NCBI RefSeq assembly: GCF_013155385.1
Contig: NZ_JABJUQ010000007.1
Location: forward strand, 3,380,501-3,444,500
Source of the DNA: Bacillus sp. WMMC1349
GTDB taxonomy: Bacteria > Bacillota > Bacilli > Bacillales > Bacillaceae
Direction of reading: 5' to 3'
Length of the DNA stretch: 64,000 nucleotides
The translations under genes were made by a program, and so were the position numbers. The notes under the pieces were generated by a model. It searched no databases. It had not been told where the DNA came from and was given only the letters and a program-made list of their open reading frames with translations. Shown piece after piece: positions 46,685 through 55,117 of this stretch. The stretch's first letter is position 1; the number at the start of each line of letters is the position of its first letter.

Positions 46685-47455
46685 TTAAATTCCTAAAGTA
46701 GCTCCTCCATCAACACGCAAATCATGCATTGTAATATGGCTTGCCTGGTCTGACAGCAAAAATATAACAGCGTTCGCGATATCTTCAGGAACTGCTATTT
46801 TCCTGAGTGGAATTCCAGTCTTATATGTTTCAAGGGATCCAGTGATCACAGTTTCAGCCCCATCATGATTAGCGAAAAGCGAGCTTAACATAGGGGTATC
46901 CGTTGAACCTGGTGACACGATATTACAACGAATATTGTACTCGGCAAGCTCAAGTCCAAGACATTTCGTAAACATCAATGCCGCTGCCTTTGAAGCGGCA
47001 TATGCAGCCATATGCATTCGCGGGACCGCCGCCGCATTCGAACCAACTGTCACAATTGATCCAGACCTGCGGGACATCATATAGGCAGAAACAGAGCGTG
47101 ACACATAAAAAACTCCAGAAGTATTTACACTAAATGTTTGCTCCCAATCTTCATCACGAAAAGATGTTATCAATCCTGTTCGAAGCACACCGGCGACATT
47201 CACCAACATCTCTATCGGACCGATTTCTCGTTCGATTCGGTCTACCATCTCACTAACAGCCGTGCTATCACCTACATCTACACAAAAACTCGTCATTTGC
47301 GAAGCTTTATTTCTAAGATCTGACACTAGCTCTTGAAGCTGTTCTCTATTTTGGTCTACCGCTACAACGAACACACCGCGGTCTATCAATGATCGAACAA
47401 TAGCTTCACCAATGCCTTGTCCAGCACCTGTCACTAAAGCAATCCTGTCATTCAT
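46685..47455 (-). CDS. dhbA: 2,3-dihydro-2,3-dihydroxybenzoate dehydrogenase DhbA
   Basis: A 256-aa short-chain dehydrogenase that makes 2,3-dihydroxybenzoate. It has the cofactor motif [11 protein letters not shown] (residues 9-19), NVAGVLR, the catalytic Ser (TVGSNAA) and YAASKAA, and ends in [12 protein letters not shown]. It is the first gene of the dhb operon, about 55 bp downstream of the Fur box. Confidence 0.95.
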   Translation of the reverse strand: MNDRIALVTGAGQGIGEAIVRSLIDRGVFVVAVDQNREQLQELVSDLRNKASQMTSFCVDVGDSTAVSEMVDRIEREIGPIEMLVNVAGVLRTGLITSFRDEDWEQTFSVNTSGVFYVSRSVSAYMMSRRSGSIVTVGSNAAAVPRMHMAAYAASKAAALMFTKCLGLELAEYNIRCNIVSPGSTDTPMLSSLFANHDGAETVITGSLETYKTGIPLRKIAVPEDIANAVIFLLSDQASHITMHDLRVDGGATLGI

Positions 47456-47507
47456 CTCGCACCATGTCCTTTCGATGTACTAGTTTCCAAGAGTACACTC
47501 TTTCTAT

Positions 47508-47522
47508 TGAGAATGATTATCA
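47508..47522 (-). promoter_or_regulatory. Fur box of the dhb operon
   Basis: TGAGAATGATTATCA in the plus orientation matches the Bacillus 7-1-7 Fur consensus TGATAATNATTATCA with one mismatch. It sits just downstream of the -10, where binding would block transcription in iron-replete cells. Confidence 0.88.
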
Positions 47523-47537
47523 TTACCATTCAAAAAT

Positions 47538-47566
47538 ATAATATACCAATAAATGCTAACGGTCAA
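47538..47566 (-). promoter_or_regulatory. sigma-A promoter of the dhb operon
   Basis: TTGACC (47561-47566), 17 bp, TATTAT (47538-47543) on the minus strand. Confidence 0.8.
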
Positions 47567-47637
47567 ATCATTTTCGATTTTTTCCGTCATCTTTTCGGTA
47601 TATTTTCTTTACTCTCTCTATAATTGGAGGAAACATG

Positions 47638-47752
47638 GAGCTGTCTAAAACGTCATTTATCAACATGAATCAGGGGGAATGGCGAGAATTTTGTGGAAAG
47701 TGGGCAAATTCCCCCATTTTTATTGCTCCACACTATTTTCAGGATCCCCCCC
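47638..47752 (+). repeat. dispersed palindromic repeat, copy 3 (internally deleted)
   Basis: About 115 bp. The left end GGAGCTGTCTAAAA, GGGGGAATGGCGAGA, then TGTGGAAAGTGGGCAAATTCCCCC and TTTTCAGGATCCCC match copy 2 in the same orientation, but the GC-rich centre is missing. It lies in the 306-bp gap between the besA stop and the dhb promoter. The GGGGGAATT arms give a hairpin that may end the feuABC-besA transcript. The gap holds no gene. Confidence 0.75.
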
Positions 47753-47761
47753 TGCTTCAGA

Positions 47762-48619
47762 TCAGTTGCGACTGACGGGATTTAATGCAAACCGCAGCGC
47801 TCTGCTGATTAACACCGGCAAAACCGTGATATGACCTTCTCCTTTAAATTCAGTAAATTCTGCTCGGACACCAAAGTTTTCAAGCGCTGATAAGCGTTTA
47901 GCCAAAGTTTTTGCATTGTCATTCATCCGGCATGGATGTGTTTTCTCTAATTCTCCTGCTCCAAGCAAGACATCCACCTTGAGATTTGTTTTTTGTAAAC
48001 GTGATATAAAATCAGCTTCGTTAGCAAAAAATGACCTGTTCCAATGAATCGATGGACTTCCAGCAATATATGTTTGAAATAAACCGGGGTTCCTAAACAA
48101 AGCTTGCAAGACAAACAGTCCGCCGAGAGAATGACCAAAAATGGTCTGTCTATTTTTATCAACTTTAAATTCACGTTCAATTTGCGGTTTTAAGTCGTTT
48201 TCAATGAAAGACAGAAATGTTTCTGCTCCGCCCGAAACAGGCCATTCTCTCCCATCAGGTCTTGGAGGTAACTCATCTTTGGACACTGGAAGCGTAAAGT
48301 CGTAAATTCGTCTTTGATCAAATGGAGCATCTGTCTGATAACCAATTCCAACGATTAAAGCTGGTATGACTCCTGTTTTCTCGGGTCGGCGCGCCTGCAT
48401 CCGCATCGCCTCAACCATTGTTCCAAATACTGAGTTGCCATCAAGCAAATAGATGACAGGGTATCCCGTTGGCGGCGGCTCTTCACTAGGTTTTGCTATA
48501 AAAATACGGTAATCACGGTTCCCCTCTCGCGAACGCATCAGGCACTGTTGAGCCCTGGGAATCGTCACAGGCGAACAATCAGCCACGCCCATACTCTGAA
48601 GATGTTGATCATGAACCAT
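47762..48619 (-). CDS. besA: bacillibactin trilactone esterase BesA
   Basis: A 285-aa alpha/beta hydrolase of the IroE/Fes type (YuiI in B. subtilis) that hydrolyses ferric bacillibactin in the cytoplasm to release iron. The nucleophile elbow is GHSLGGLF, the oxyanion region YLLDGNSVFG, and the catalytic histidine lies in GEGHITVLP. No signal peptide is present. It starts 21 bp after feuC ends, so it is probably the last gene of feuABC-besA rather than part of dhb. Confidence 0.93.
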   Translation of the reverse strand: MVHDQHLQSMGVADCSPVTIPRAQQCLMRSREGNRDYRIFIAKPSEEPPPTGYPVIYLLDGNSVFGTMVEAMRMQARRPEKTGVIPALIVGIGYQTDAPFDQRRIYDFTLPVSKDELPPRPDGREWPVSGGAETFLSFIENDLKPQIEREFKVDKNRQTIFGHSLGGLFVLQALFRNPGLFQTYIAGSPSIHWNRSFFANEADFISRLQKTNLKVDVLLGAGELEKTHPCRMNDNAKTLAKRLSALENFGVRAEFTEFKGEGHITVLPVLISRALRFALNPVSRN

Positions 48620-48640
48620 TTACTTTCTCCCCTTTTTATC

Positions 48641-49660
48641 CTAATGAACCGCCTTTTTTTGTTTGAAAAGCAAGTATAAGAAGTAAGGTACACCGAAAAT
48701 TGCGAGAATAATTCCAGCTGGTACCTCTGTTGGTTGAAACAACAATTTTCCTGCCAAATCAGCCGACAGGACAAGAAACATCCCAATCAGTCCACTTAAT
48801 GGCAATGAATAGCGATGCAAGACTCCTGCCAACCTTCGGGAAATATGCGGTGCAATTAAACCGACAAACCCCATGCTTCCCGATATGGAGACACAGGCAC
48901 TAATAATCCCGACACAGGCGCAAAGCAGGACCAATTTTTCGAGATTAGATGATATACCCAAACTTTTGACAATATCCTCATCAAAACGGATTGTATCAAG
49001 CACATGACTTTTTGCAATCAAAAATGGGATAAATAACAAAAGCCAAGGCAATGCAGCCTGAATATATGTCCAATTTGCCGCTGATATACTTCCATTTCGC
49101 CACAACATAGCCATTTCAAAATCGTTAGGATTCATTTTTAATGATAAGTATAATGAAATAGCACTAAAACCTGAGTTAATTGCGATTCCTACCAAAATAA
49201 TTCTACCGCTATCAAACCCTCCACCATGCCAAGCAAACATCATAATGAAAATAGCTGCCAAAAGCCCTCCTATTAATCCGAAAAAAGGCATACCCATTGC
49301 AGATAGAAGGCTCTGTGAATCCATTTGACCTTTAAACATTAACAAATAGCCGACAATCGCTGCACCTGCTCCCGCATTAATACCCAGTATCCCGGGATCA
49401 GCCAAGCCATTTCTTGTGATTGCTTGTATGACAGCACCAGCAATTCCCAGCCCGAGCCCGACAAGGCCAGCTGTAACAATGCGTGGCAGTCTTAATTCAA
49501 ACAATAAAATGCTATTCTGTTCATTTGGATTGATTTGAAAAAGGGTAGCAAGCAGATCTAATGGATGTACTGAGAAAACACCCATTGTTATACTAAAATA
49601 ACAAACAAGTAATATAAGTGCAATGAATACAATGTAAATCATTGCTATTTTTTTAGGCAT
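48641..49660 (-). CDS. feuC: bacillibactin/enterobactin ABC permease FeuC
   Basis: A 339-aa FecCD-family permease with about nine to ten membrane helices. RLPRIVTAGLVGLGLGIAGA, RNGLADPGILGINAGA and the C-terminal FVGLIAPHISRR carry the family's signature and the ATPase-contacting loop. It forms a heterodimer with FeuB. The gene overlaps feuB by 8 bp. Confidence 0.92.
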   Translation of the reverse strand: MPKKIAMIYIVFIALILLVCYFSITMGVFSVHPLDLLATLFQINPNEQNSILLFELRLPRIVTAGLVGLGLGIAGAVIQAITRNGLADPGILGINAGAGAAIVGYLLMFKGQMDSQSLLSAMGMPFFGLIGGLLAAIFIMMFAWHGGGFDSGRIILVGIAINSGFSAISLYLSLKMNPNDFEMAMLWRNGSISAANWTYIQAALPWLLLFIPFLIAKSHVLDTIRFDEDIVKSLGISSNLEKLVLLCACVGIISACVSISGSMGFVGLIAPHISRRLAGVLHRYSLPLSGLIGMFLVLSADLAGKLLFQPTEVPAGIILAIFGVPYFLYLLFKQKKAVH

Positions 49661-50657
49661 GTTGTTCCCCTCCTTTTCTCTTTATCAAGTAAAGGAAGAA
49701 AGGAACACCGATGATTGAGGTGACCACTTCAATTGGTGTTTCAAACGGATAATTGATAAATCGACTAGCAAGATCACTCATTGTTAAAAAGACACCGCCA
49801 ATGATACAAGAACAAGGGATCAACCGGCTATAGTCAGAGCCAACGAGAAAGCGCGTTATATGTGGCACAACTAAACCAACGAAGGCAATTTTTCCCGCTA
49901 TAGCGACAGAACTGCCTGTCAGGATCACAACTGATACCATCGCAATTAATTTAACGGCTTTTTTCTGTTGCCCAAGACTTTTTGAAATATCGTCACCCAA
50001 TGAAAGAACCGTCACTCTTTTGCTAAGGGAAAGTGCCAGAATGATGCCGATTATGAAAAAAGGAATAGCAAACTTCAAAAGGTCCGAATTGATTTGATGA
50101 AGTCTTGCGCTATACCAAAAACTTAGATCTTGTGAAACTTGAAAATAGATGGACATTGCCGCTGACACACTGCTGAGCAACATGCTTGTCACCGTTCCAA
50201 TAATCGCTAGCTGAACAGGTGTAAAACCGTTTGGAATCACCGATGCCAGACCAAAAACGAGCAGTGCTCCGACGGCAGAACCGATAAAGGAGTACACCAT
50301 CATTTCAAGCGATGTCGATTGCGGAAGCATAATCATGAAAAGTGTGATGATAAACGCTGAACCGTCAGAAACGCCCATAATCGATGGAGATGCCAAGTAA
50401 TTTCGAGTTATTCCCTGCATAAGCGCTCCGGACACAGCTAGCGCTGCTCCAATCAAGAGAGCGCCAACAGCCCGCGGAAGCCGGGAATACCAGATAATTT
50501 GATGATCGGTATTCCCTTTATCAAAATTTAGAAATGCTGAAACAATGACATCTGTATCAAGTTGTTTTGCTCCATAGCATATAGAGAGAAAAACGGACAA
50601 TATCACCAAAAATGGAGCGGAAATGATGATCATCTGTGTCATTCGCTTTGAACGCAT
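49653..50657 (-). CDS. feuB: bacillibactin/enterobactin ABC permease FeuB
   Basis: A 334-aa FecCD-family permease. It shows RLPRAVGALLIGAALAVSGA, RNYLASPSIMGVSDGSA and FVGLVVPHITRF, equivalent to the FeuC motifs. It lies between feuA and feuC. No ATPase gene is present in this cluster; B. subtilis likewise uses the separately encoded YusV. Confidence 0.92.
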   Translation of the reverse strand: MRSKRMTQMIIISAPFLVILSVFLSICYGAKQLDTDVIVSAFLNFDKGNTDHQIIWYSRLPRAVGALLIGAALAVSGALMQGITRNYLASPSIMGVSDGSAFIITLFMIMLPQSTSLEMMVYSFIGSAVGALLVFGLASVIPNGFTPVQLAIIGTVTSMLLSSVSAAMSIYFQVSQDLSFWYSARLHQINSDLLKFAIPFFIIGIILALSLSKRVTVLSLGDDISKSLGQQKKAVKLIAMVSVVILTGSSVAIAGKIAFVGLVVPHITRFLVGSDYSRLIPCSCIIGGVFLTMSDLASRFINYPFETPIEVVTSIIGVPFFLYLIKRKGGEQHA

Positions 50658-50677
50658 AATGAAAAACCTTTTCTATT

Positions 50678-51631
50678 TTAGTTTTTTGCCAATTTTTCTG
50701 ACGCCGCTTTTAGAAATTCAATTTTACTCCACGCTGTACCTCCTTGAGCAAGCGGATCTACAGCATTAACGAACACATGATTCTTTTGAACGGCTGAAAT
50801 GTTTTTCCAAATTGGATTTTTCTCTAAATCTTTGAGCGCATTTGGCTTGTCTGCATTTTCGTTGTCGGCAAATTGAACAAACATATAGTCAGGATTGATT
50901 TCACTTAATTTTTCAATCGAAATCAGTTCTTGCGTTTTTGCTGCTTTCACTTCAGCAGGCGCCGTAAATCCTAACTCACCGTATAGTGTTGAATTGAAAA
51001 ATACTTCTTTTGGATAAATAAACACATTTCCTTTTCTGATTCTAACAACGATTGCTTTCTTATTTTTTGCAGTTTTCGCTAATTTCAATTTTGCTTCTTT
51101 CAGATCACTTTCATAATCTGAAATAATCTGTTTTGCTTTGTCCTCTTTTCCTGTTAATTCAGCCAACAGGTTCAAATTATCTTTCCAGTTGGATGAAATA
51201 TGGGAGACAGGGATTGTCTTTCCTGTTTGCTCGAGCTTTTTAACCATTTTTTCTGGAAATTTTGTCGATGCTAAAATAACATCCGGATTTAGTTCAAGAA
51301 TTTTTTCAAGGTTCGGTGTTATTTTTTCACCAACTGGTTCTGCCTGATCTGTTATGCTTTCAAACAATGGTGGGAACTTTCCTGAGAAAGACATCGCACC
51401 AACTGGATGAACGTCTAGAAGCTTAGCGTCTTCCATTGACTCAACGCTTCCGGTAATGACAATTTTTTGGGTTGGAACCTTCACCTTATATGTATGACCA
51501 AGATATGTAATATCTTTCTCTGTTGAATCAGAACCTTTTGTCTCACTGCTTGCCTTCTCTTTTTTGTCTCCGCAAGCTGCAGCGGTTAGGGCAAGAAGCA
51601 AGACCAATAAAAATATAGAAAGTTTTTTCAC
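50678..51631 (-). CDS. feuA: ferric-bacillibactin-binding lipoprotein FeuA
   Basis: A 317-aa class III siderophore-binding protein. The signal peptide ends at the lipobox LTAAAC (cysteine ~20) followed by GDKKEK. The mature part has two lobes around a long helix, with the loading region TEKDITYLGHTY and the C-terminal AQGGTAWSKIEFLKAASEKL. It delivers ferric bacillibactin to FeuBC. It follows btr and has its own Fur box. Confidence 0.93.
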   Translation of the reverse strand: MKKLSIFLLVLLLALTAAACGDKKEKASSETKGSDSTEKDITYLGHTYKVKVPTQKIVITGSVESMEDAKLLDVHPVGAMSFSGKFPPLFESITDQAEPVGEKITPNLEKILELNPDVILASTKFPEKMVKKLEQTGKTIPVSHISSNWKDNLNLLAELTGKEDKAKQIISDYESDLKEAKLKLAKTAKNKKAIVVRIRKGNVFIYPKEVFFNSTLYGELGFTAPAEVKAAKTQELISIEKLSEINPDYMFVQFADNENADKPNALKDLEKNPIWKNISAVQKNHVFVNAVDPLAQGGTAWSKIEFLKAASEKLAKN

Positions 51632-51653
51632 AAATGTGACCTCCTCAATTAAT

Positions 51654-51680
51654 TGATAATAATTATCAATTAAAATTATA
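51654..51680 (-). promoter_or_regulatory. Fur box and -10 element of feuABC-besA
   Basis: TGATAATAATTATCA (51654-51668) is a perfect 7-1-7 Fur box. A TATAAT -10 lies at 51675-51680 on the minus strand, but the -35 position reads GGTTTT, which is poor. This fits a promoter that needs the activator Btr. Confidence 0.88.
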
Positions 51681-51720
51681 GGTAAGCCTTCCTTAGAAAA
51701 CCATGGACAATATACGGCAA

Positions 51721-53304
51721 TTAAAATGGATTTTTTCCGGATAAGTACTTTACAGCTTGGCGAATCAGTCGTTCATGGCTACATGCCGAATATTCACGCC
51801 AAGGATCAGACTGGATTTGATGAACTTGCTTTTGCTGCACAGCTTTAAGATTTTGCCAAAAAGCTGTCTGTTGAAGTTGTTGATAGTATGCCAATGTTTC
51901 CGGCTCTTTGAAAATAAACATCATAATCTGATCCGGACCATAAGCCGCAATTGTCTCAAGCGAAATGGCCTGATTTGTCGGCTCATCTAGAGAAACAGCT
52001 GATAGAAACCCTAAATCACCAAAAAATACTTCTTGAACAGAGCGATTGTGAGCAAGGTAAACATCTTGTTTATGGAGACGCAAAAACAAAAATTTTTGTT
52101 TTCGTACAGCTGAAAGATGCTCTCTTGCCAACTCAACTTTCCGTTCATAAGTAGCCAACCATTGGCGTGCTTCTGTTTCCTCCTTCAAATATGAGGCAGT
52201 CGTCCAAAGATTCGTTCTCCAGTTTTCCTCTGAACGAAGATAGAGTACATCTGTTATTTGATTCAATTGCTCCTGTTGCTGTTTAGAAATATCGTTCATG
52301 CTGATAATGAGCTCAGGCTCAGCAGCTACTAACATTCGCAAATTTTCTTCCCATGGCTCATGAAAACGATACGCGCTAAGATGAACGGGGATGTCATGTG
52401 CGTAATGTTTATAATAGTATGCTGTCCATTTCGGGTGAAGTGAGGCTGCATAAGGAATAAGATGAAGTGGGATGAGCTGCCCAATTGTGTTTTGTCCGTA
52501 TGCTGCCAATTTCTTTCGTCTTTTTTTCATATATGCTGTCGGTGATAGTCCAGTTTGTTTTTTAAATGTCCTACTAAAATAAAATTCATCCTGATAACCG
52601 ATCTGATTGGCAATTTCTCTAAGCTTATAGCTAGCTTTCGCCATTAAGCGTTTTGCCTTCGTGATTCTCGTTTCTGTAATAAACTCTGTCACACTTTGCC
52701 CGTAAAGTCTTTTAAAAGTTTCACTATAATGTTTAGCACTAATCCCGGCCATTTTTGCCAGTTGATTCAGTGTGAATGAAGCATCTGAGTGGGCTTTAAT
52801 AAATCCCTTTGTTTCTGCAATTGCTGATGCGGTATCGGCAGAATGAAATTGTTTCGTTAAACAGATGTCGTAAAGAAGCTGTTGCAATTCAATCTGAGAT
52901 TTCATTGCTTGAAGTGTTGAAGAAACAGGCCATAAGTCAGATAATTCTTGAAGACGAGCGGCAAGATTTCCGACAGACTGAACATCAATCATCTGTGAAT
53001 CAGAGAAACGCTTGGAATTTGTAACAGTCATTTGACGCTGTTCATCACATTCATATATCTGTAACCGAAGAAGATACATATTCATGGTAGCAGATGCAGA
53101 GGTGATTCCAAATGTTTCATAGGGAGGACAAATATAAAGTGTTTCTTTTTTCAGCAGGCTCTCAGTCTGTTTCATATTAATCTTTCCATCACCCTTCAAG
53201 TGAAAAATAAACACGAACGAATCGGTAAGTTGTTGTTCATTCGGAAGATCACTCATTTTGACGATATGGTCAATTTGTAACAGATGATAGAAATAGGATT
53301 GCAT
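51721..53304 (-). CDS. btr: AraC-type activator of bacillibactin uptake with a siderophore-binding domain
   Basis: A 527-aa protein (YbbB/Btr). Its N-terminal part resembles a cupin-like AraC arm. A double HTH spans about residues 165-265 (FTLNQLAKMAGISAKHYSET, REIANQIGYQDEFYFSRTFK), and a C-terminal substrate-binding-protein-like domain (about 280-520) senses ferric bacillibactin. In B. subtilis it activates feuABC when loaded. The ATG at 53304 follows GAAAGGCGG at 7 nt. It lies directly upstream of feuA on the same strand. Confidence 0.92.
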   Translation of the reverse strand: MQSYFYHLLQIDHIVKMSDLPNEQQLTDSFVFIFHLKGDGKINMKQTESLLKKETLYICPPYETFGITSASATMNMYLLRLQIYECDEQRQMTVTNSKRFSDSQMIDVQSVGNLAARLQELSDLWPVSSTLQAMKSQIELQQLLYDICLTKQFHSADTASAIAETKGFIKAHSDASFTLNQLAKMAGISAKHYSETFKRLYGQSVTEFITETRITKAKRLMAKASYKLREIANQIGYQDEFYFSRTFKKQTGLSPTAYMKKRRKKLAAYGQNTIGQLIPLHLIPYAASLHPKWTAYYYKHYAHDIPVHLSAYRFHEPWEENLRMLVAAEPELIISMNDISKQQQEQLNQITDVLYLRSEENWRTNLWTTASYLKEETEARQWLATYERKVELAREHLSAVRKQKFLFLRLHKQDVYLAHNRSVQEVFFGDLGFLSAVSLDEPTNQAISLETIAAYGPDQIMMFIFKEPETLAYYQQLQQTAFWQNLKAVQQKQVHQIQSDPWREYSACSHERLIRQAVKYLSGKNPF

Positions 53305-53494
53305 AAAAAAACCGCCTTTCATTAGCTAAAAACAAAAATGCGCCTAAACAATATGTTAAATTGACAATGCCAGTGCATTTTTCAGTGAAAGTGCTTCTCA
53401 TTATACTATAACATATGACAATCGTACTTCCTTCCAGATGAACCAGAAACCTTCTCTCGTTACAATCGTATTATAATAAAAGGAGGAGTGTTTG

Positions 53495-53875
53495 ATGAAG
53501 GAGATCAATCAAGGAAAAGCCGCTATTCAAAGCCAACTTGAGCCAAACGAGGAGATTAAATCTAGTATTCTTTGTACATATAACGCGAAGATGTTTGCGA
53601 GATATACCCCATACAGGGGGATACTTGCTGCAACCGATAAAAGGTTGCTGTTTTATTCTTCACTATTAGGTTCTTCATTTTATCTGAATATCGATTATAA
53701 AACGATCTCGTCTTTCCGTTATAAGAAAGGTTTGGTAGGTGGTGATCATTTGATCATTATGAACGATGGAAACCAGGAAGAATTTATCTATATGGATGGA
53801 TGTGACCGTTTACAAATGTTTTTAAAGGTGATCCAAGCCACGAATCAGCTCTCCGAAGACTGTCTGCATTTGTAG
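53495..53875 (+). CDS. small PH-domain-like protein
   Basis: A 126-aa soluble protein. The pattern PYRGILAATDKRLLFYSS, FYLNIDYKTISSFRYKKGLVGG, DHLIIM and a terminal helix DRLQMFLKVIQ is that of the bacterial PH-like (YokE/SHOCT-associated) domain. AAAGGAGG precedes the ATG at 53495. It is divergent from btr and convergent with moaA, and I cannot name it. Bacterial PH domains of this class often sit at the membrane or bind peptides; no specific role is claimed. Confidence 0.7.
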   Translation: MKEINQGKAAIQSQLEPNEEIKSSILCTYNAKMFARYTPYRGILAATDKRLLFYSSLLGSSFYLNIDYKTISSFRYKKGLVGGDHLIIMNDGNQEEFIYMDGCDRLQMFLKVIQATNQLSEDCLHL

Positions 53876-53910
53876 TGAAAACAGACTGCCGAGTACTTCC
53901 CGGCAGCCTG
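53876..53910 (-). terminator. terminator of moaA
   Basis: GCTGCCG GGAAGTACT CGGCAGT followed by CTGTTTT on the minus strand; A-rich flanks allow weak function in the other direction too. Confidence 0.65.
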
Positions 53911-53919
53911 GTGTTATTC

Positions 53920-54945
53920 CTATCCGCCAATGTATGACATCTCCACTTTATTTTTTGATATCGCTTTTGAATGTGTACGATCAAGTGAATATTGATCATC
54001 ACGGTTTTGCCACACTGTACGGACAGCCTCTTCAATCTCTTGCTCAGATTGTCCACTTCTGAGCAATGCTCGAAGATCGAAGCCTGTTGATGCGAACAAA
54101 CATGTAAAAAGCTCGCCCTTTGCTGATAGTCTTGCTCTGTTACATGTACCACAAAAAGCATCAGATACTGAAGAAATAAAACCAACCTCGCCGCCACCAT
54201 CCCGATAGCGAAATCTTTGGGCAACTTCCCCTTTATAATTGGGTTCAAGCTCTTCAATTGGCAATTCTTGATTGAGAATCTCGATGATATCAGCTTTTGT
54301 TATGACTGACTGCTTTTTCCACTCATTTGTATTACCTACATCCATAAACTCAATAAACCGTAAAATCTCGCCCTTTTCCTTAAAGTAACGAGCCATCGGT
54401 AGTATATCTGTTTCATTGACTCCTTTTTGGACAACCATGTTGATTTTAATGCCTAAACCAGCTTGTTTTGCCGCTTCGATACCGGCTAGTACTTTGCTTA
54501 CGGAAACCCCTCTTCCGTTAATCGCTTTAAAACGTTCATCATTCAGTGAATCCAAGCTAATGGTCACCCTTTTTAAACCTGCTTTTTTGAGTTTCTCAGC
54601 ATAAACCGGCAATAACAGTCCATTCGTTGTCATCGCAATATCGGAAAGTCCAGGTATGTGGGACAGTTTTTTAATGAGATCAGGCATATCTTTTCTCATT
54701 AAGGGCTCTCCGCCAGTAATGCGAATTTTTTCAACACCAAAAGTTTTGACAAACAAATGAGCTAACCGTTCAAGCTCTTCAAAGGAAAGAAGCTCACTTT
54801 TTGGTAAAAACAGATGATCACGTCCAAAGATTTCAGCAGGCATACAATATGTGCACCGCAAATTACAGCGATCGGTTACAGAAATTCTCAAGTCTCGAAG
54901 CGGCCGGTCTTTTTTATCAAATACATGTTCATGATTGGTGACCAT
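53920..54945 (-). CDS. moaA: GTP 3',8-cyclase (molybdenum cofactor synthesis)
   Basis: A 341-aa radical-SAM enzyme of the first step of molybdopterin synthesis. The SAM cluster is CNLRCTYC (residues ~26-33), GGEP follows, the second cluster is CGTC...C in the C-terminal third, and the protein ends in the expected Gly-Gly. The ATG at 54945 has GGGGGAG at 5 nt and gives the family length; an earlier GTG overlaps that site. The other moa genes are not in this window. Confidence 0.95.
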   Translation of the reverse strand: MVTNHEHVFDKKDRPLRDLRISVTDRCNLRCTYCMPAEIFGRDHLFLPKSELLSFEELERLAHLFVKTFGVEKIRITGGEPLMRKDMPDLIKKLSHIPGLSDIAMTTNGLLLPVYAEKLKKAGLKRVTISLDSLNDERFKAINGRGVSVSKVLAGIEAAKQAGLGIKINMVVQKGVNETDILPMARYFKEKGEILRFIEFMDVGNTNEWKKQSVITKADIIEILNQELPIEELEPNYKGEVAQRFRYRDGGGEVGFISSVSDAFCGTCNRARLSAKGELFTCLFASTGFDLRALLRSGQSEQEIEEAVRTVWQNRDDQYSLDRTHSKAISKNKVEMSYIGG

Positions 54946-54966
54946 CCACACTCCCCCTTGTCGTCT

Positions 54967-54994
54967 ATTGTAAACTTTTTCATCTCTTTTTCAA
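54967..54994 (-). promoter_or_regulatory. sigma-A promoter of moaA
   Basis: TTGAAA (54989-54994), 16 bp, TACAAT (54967-54972) on the minus strand. About 40 bp further upstream lies the dyad TGGTGT-GATGT-ACACCA (55033-55049), a possible regulator site. Confidence 0.6.
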
Positions 54995-55065
54995 ATTGTT
55001 CTTCTTTAATCATATCGGAAAAGGAGATCATCTGGTGTGATGTACACCACTCGTTAAAATAATAA

Positions 55066-55113
55066 AAAAGGGCTGCCAATCGTCAAAAAATCGACTGATT
55101 GGACTGCCCTTTC
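55066..55113 (-). terminator. terminator of spoIID
   Basis: AAAGGGCAGTCCAATC...GATTGGCAGCCCTTTTTT on the minus strand: a long imperfect stem with a T run. Confidence 0.85.
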
Positions 55114-55117
55114 GTGT

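Noticed and set aside
22523..47752. The three palindromic repeats as parts of a CRISPR array
   Set aside because: They are single, dispersed, over 100 bp long, in both orientations and without regular spacers.
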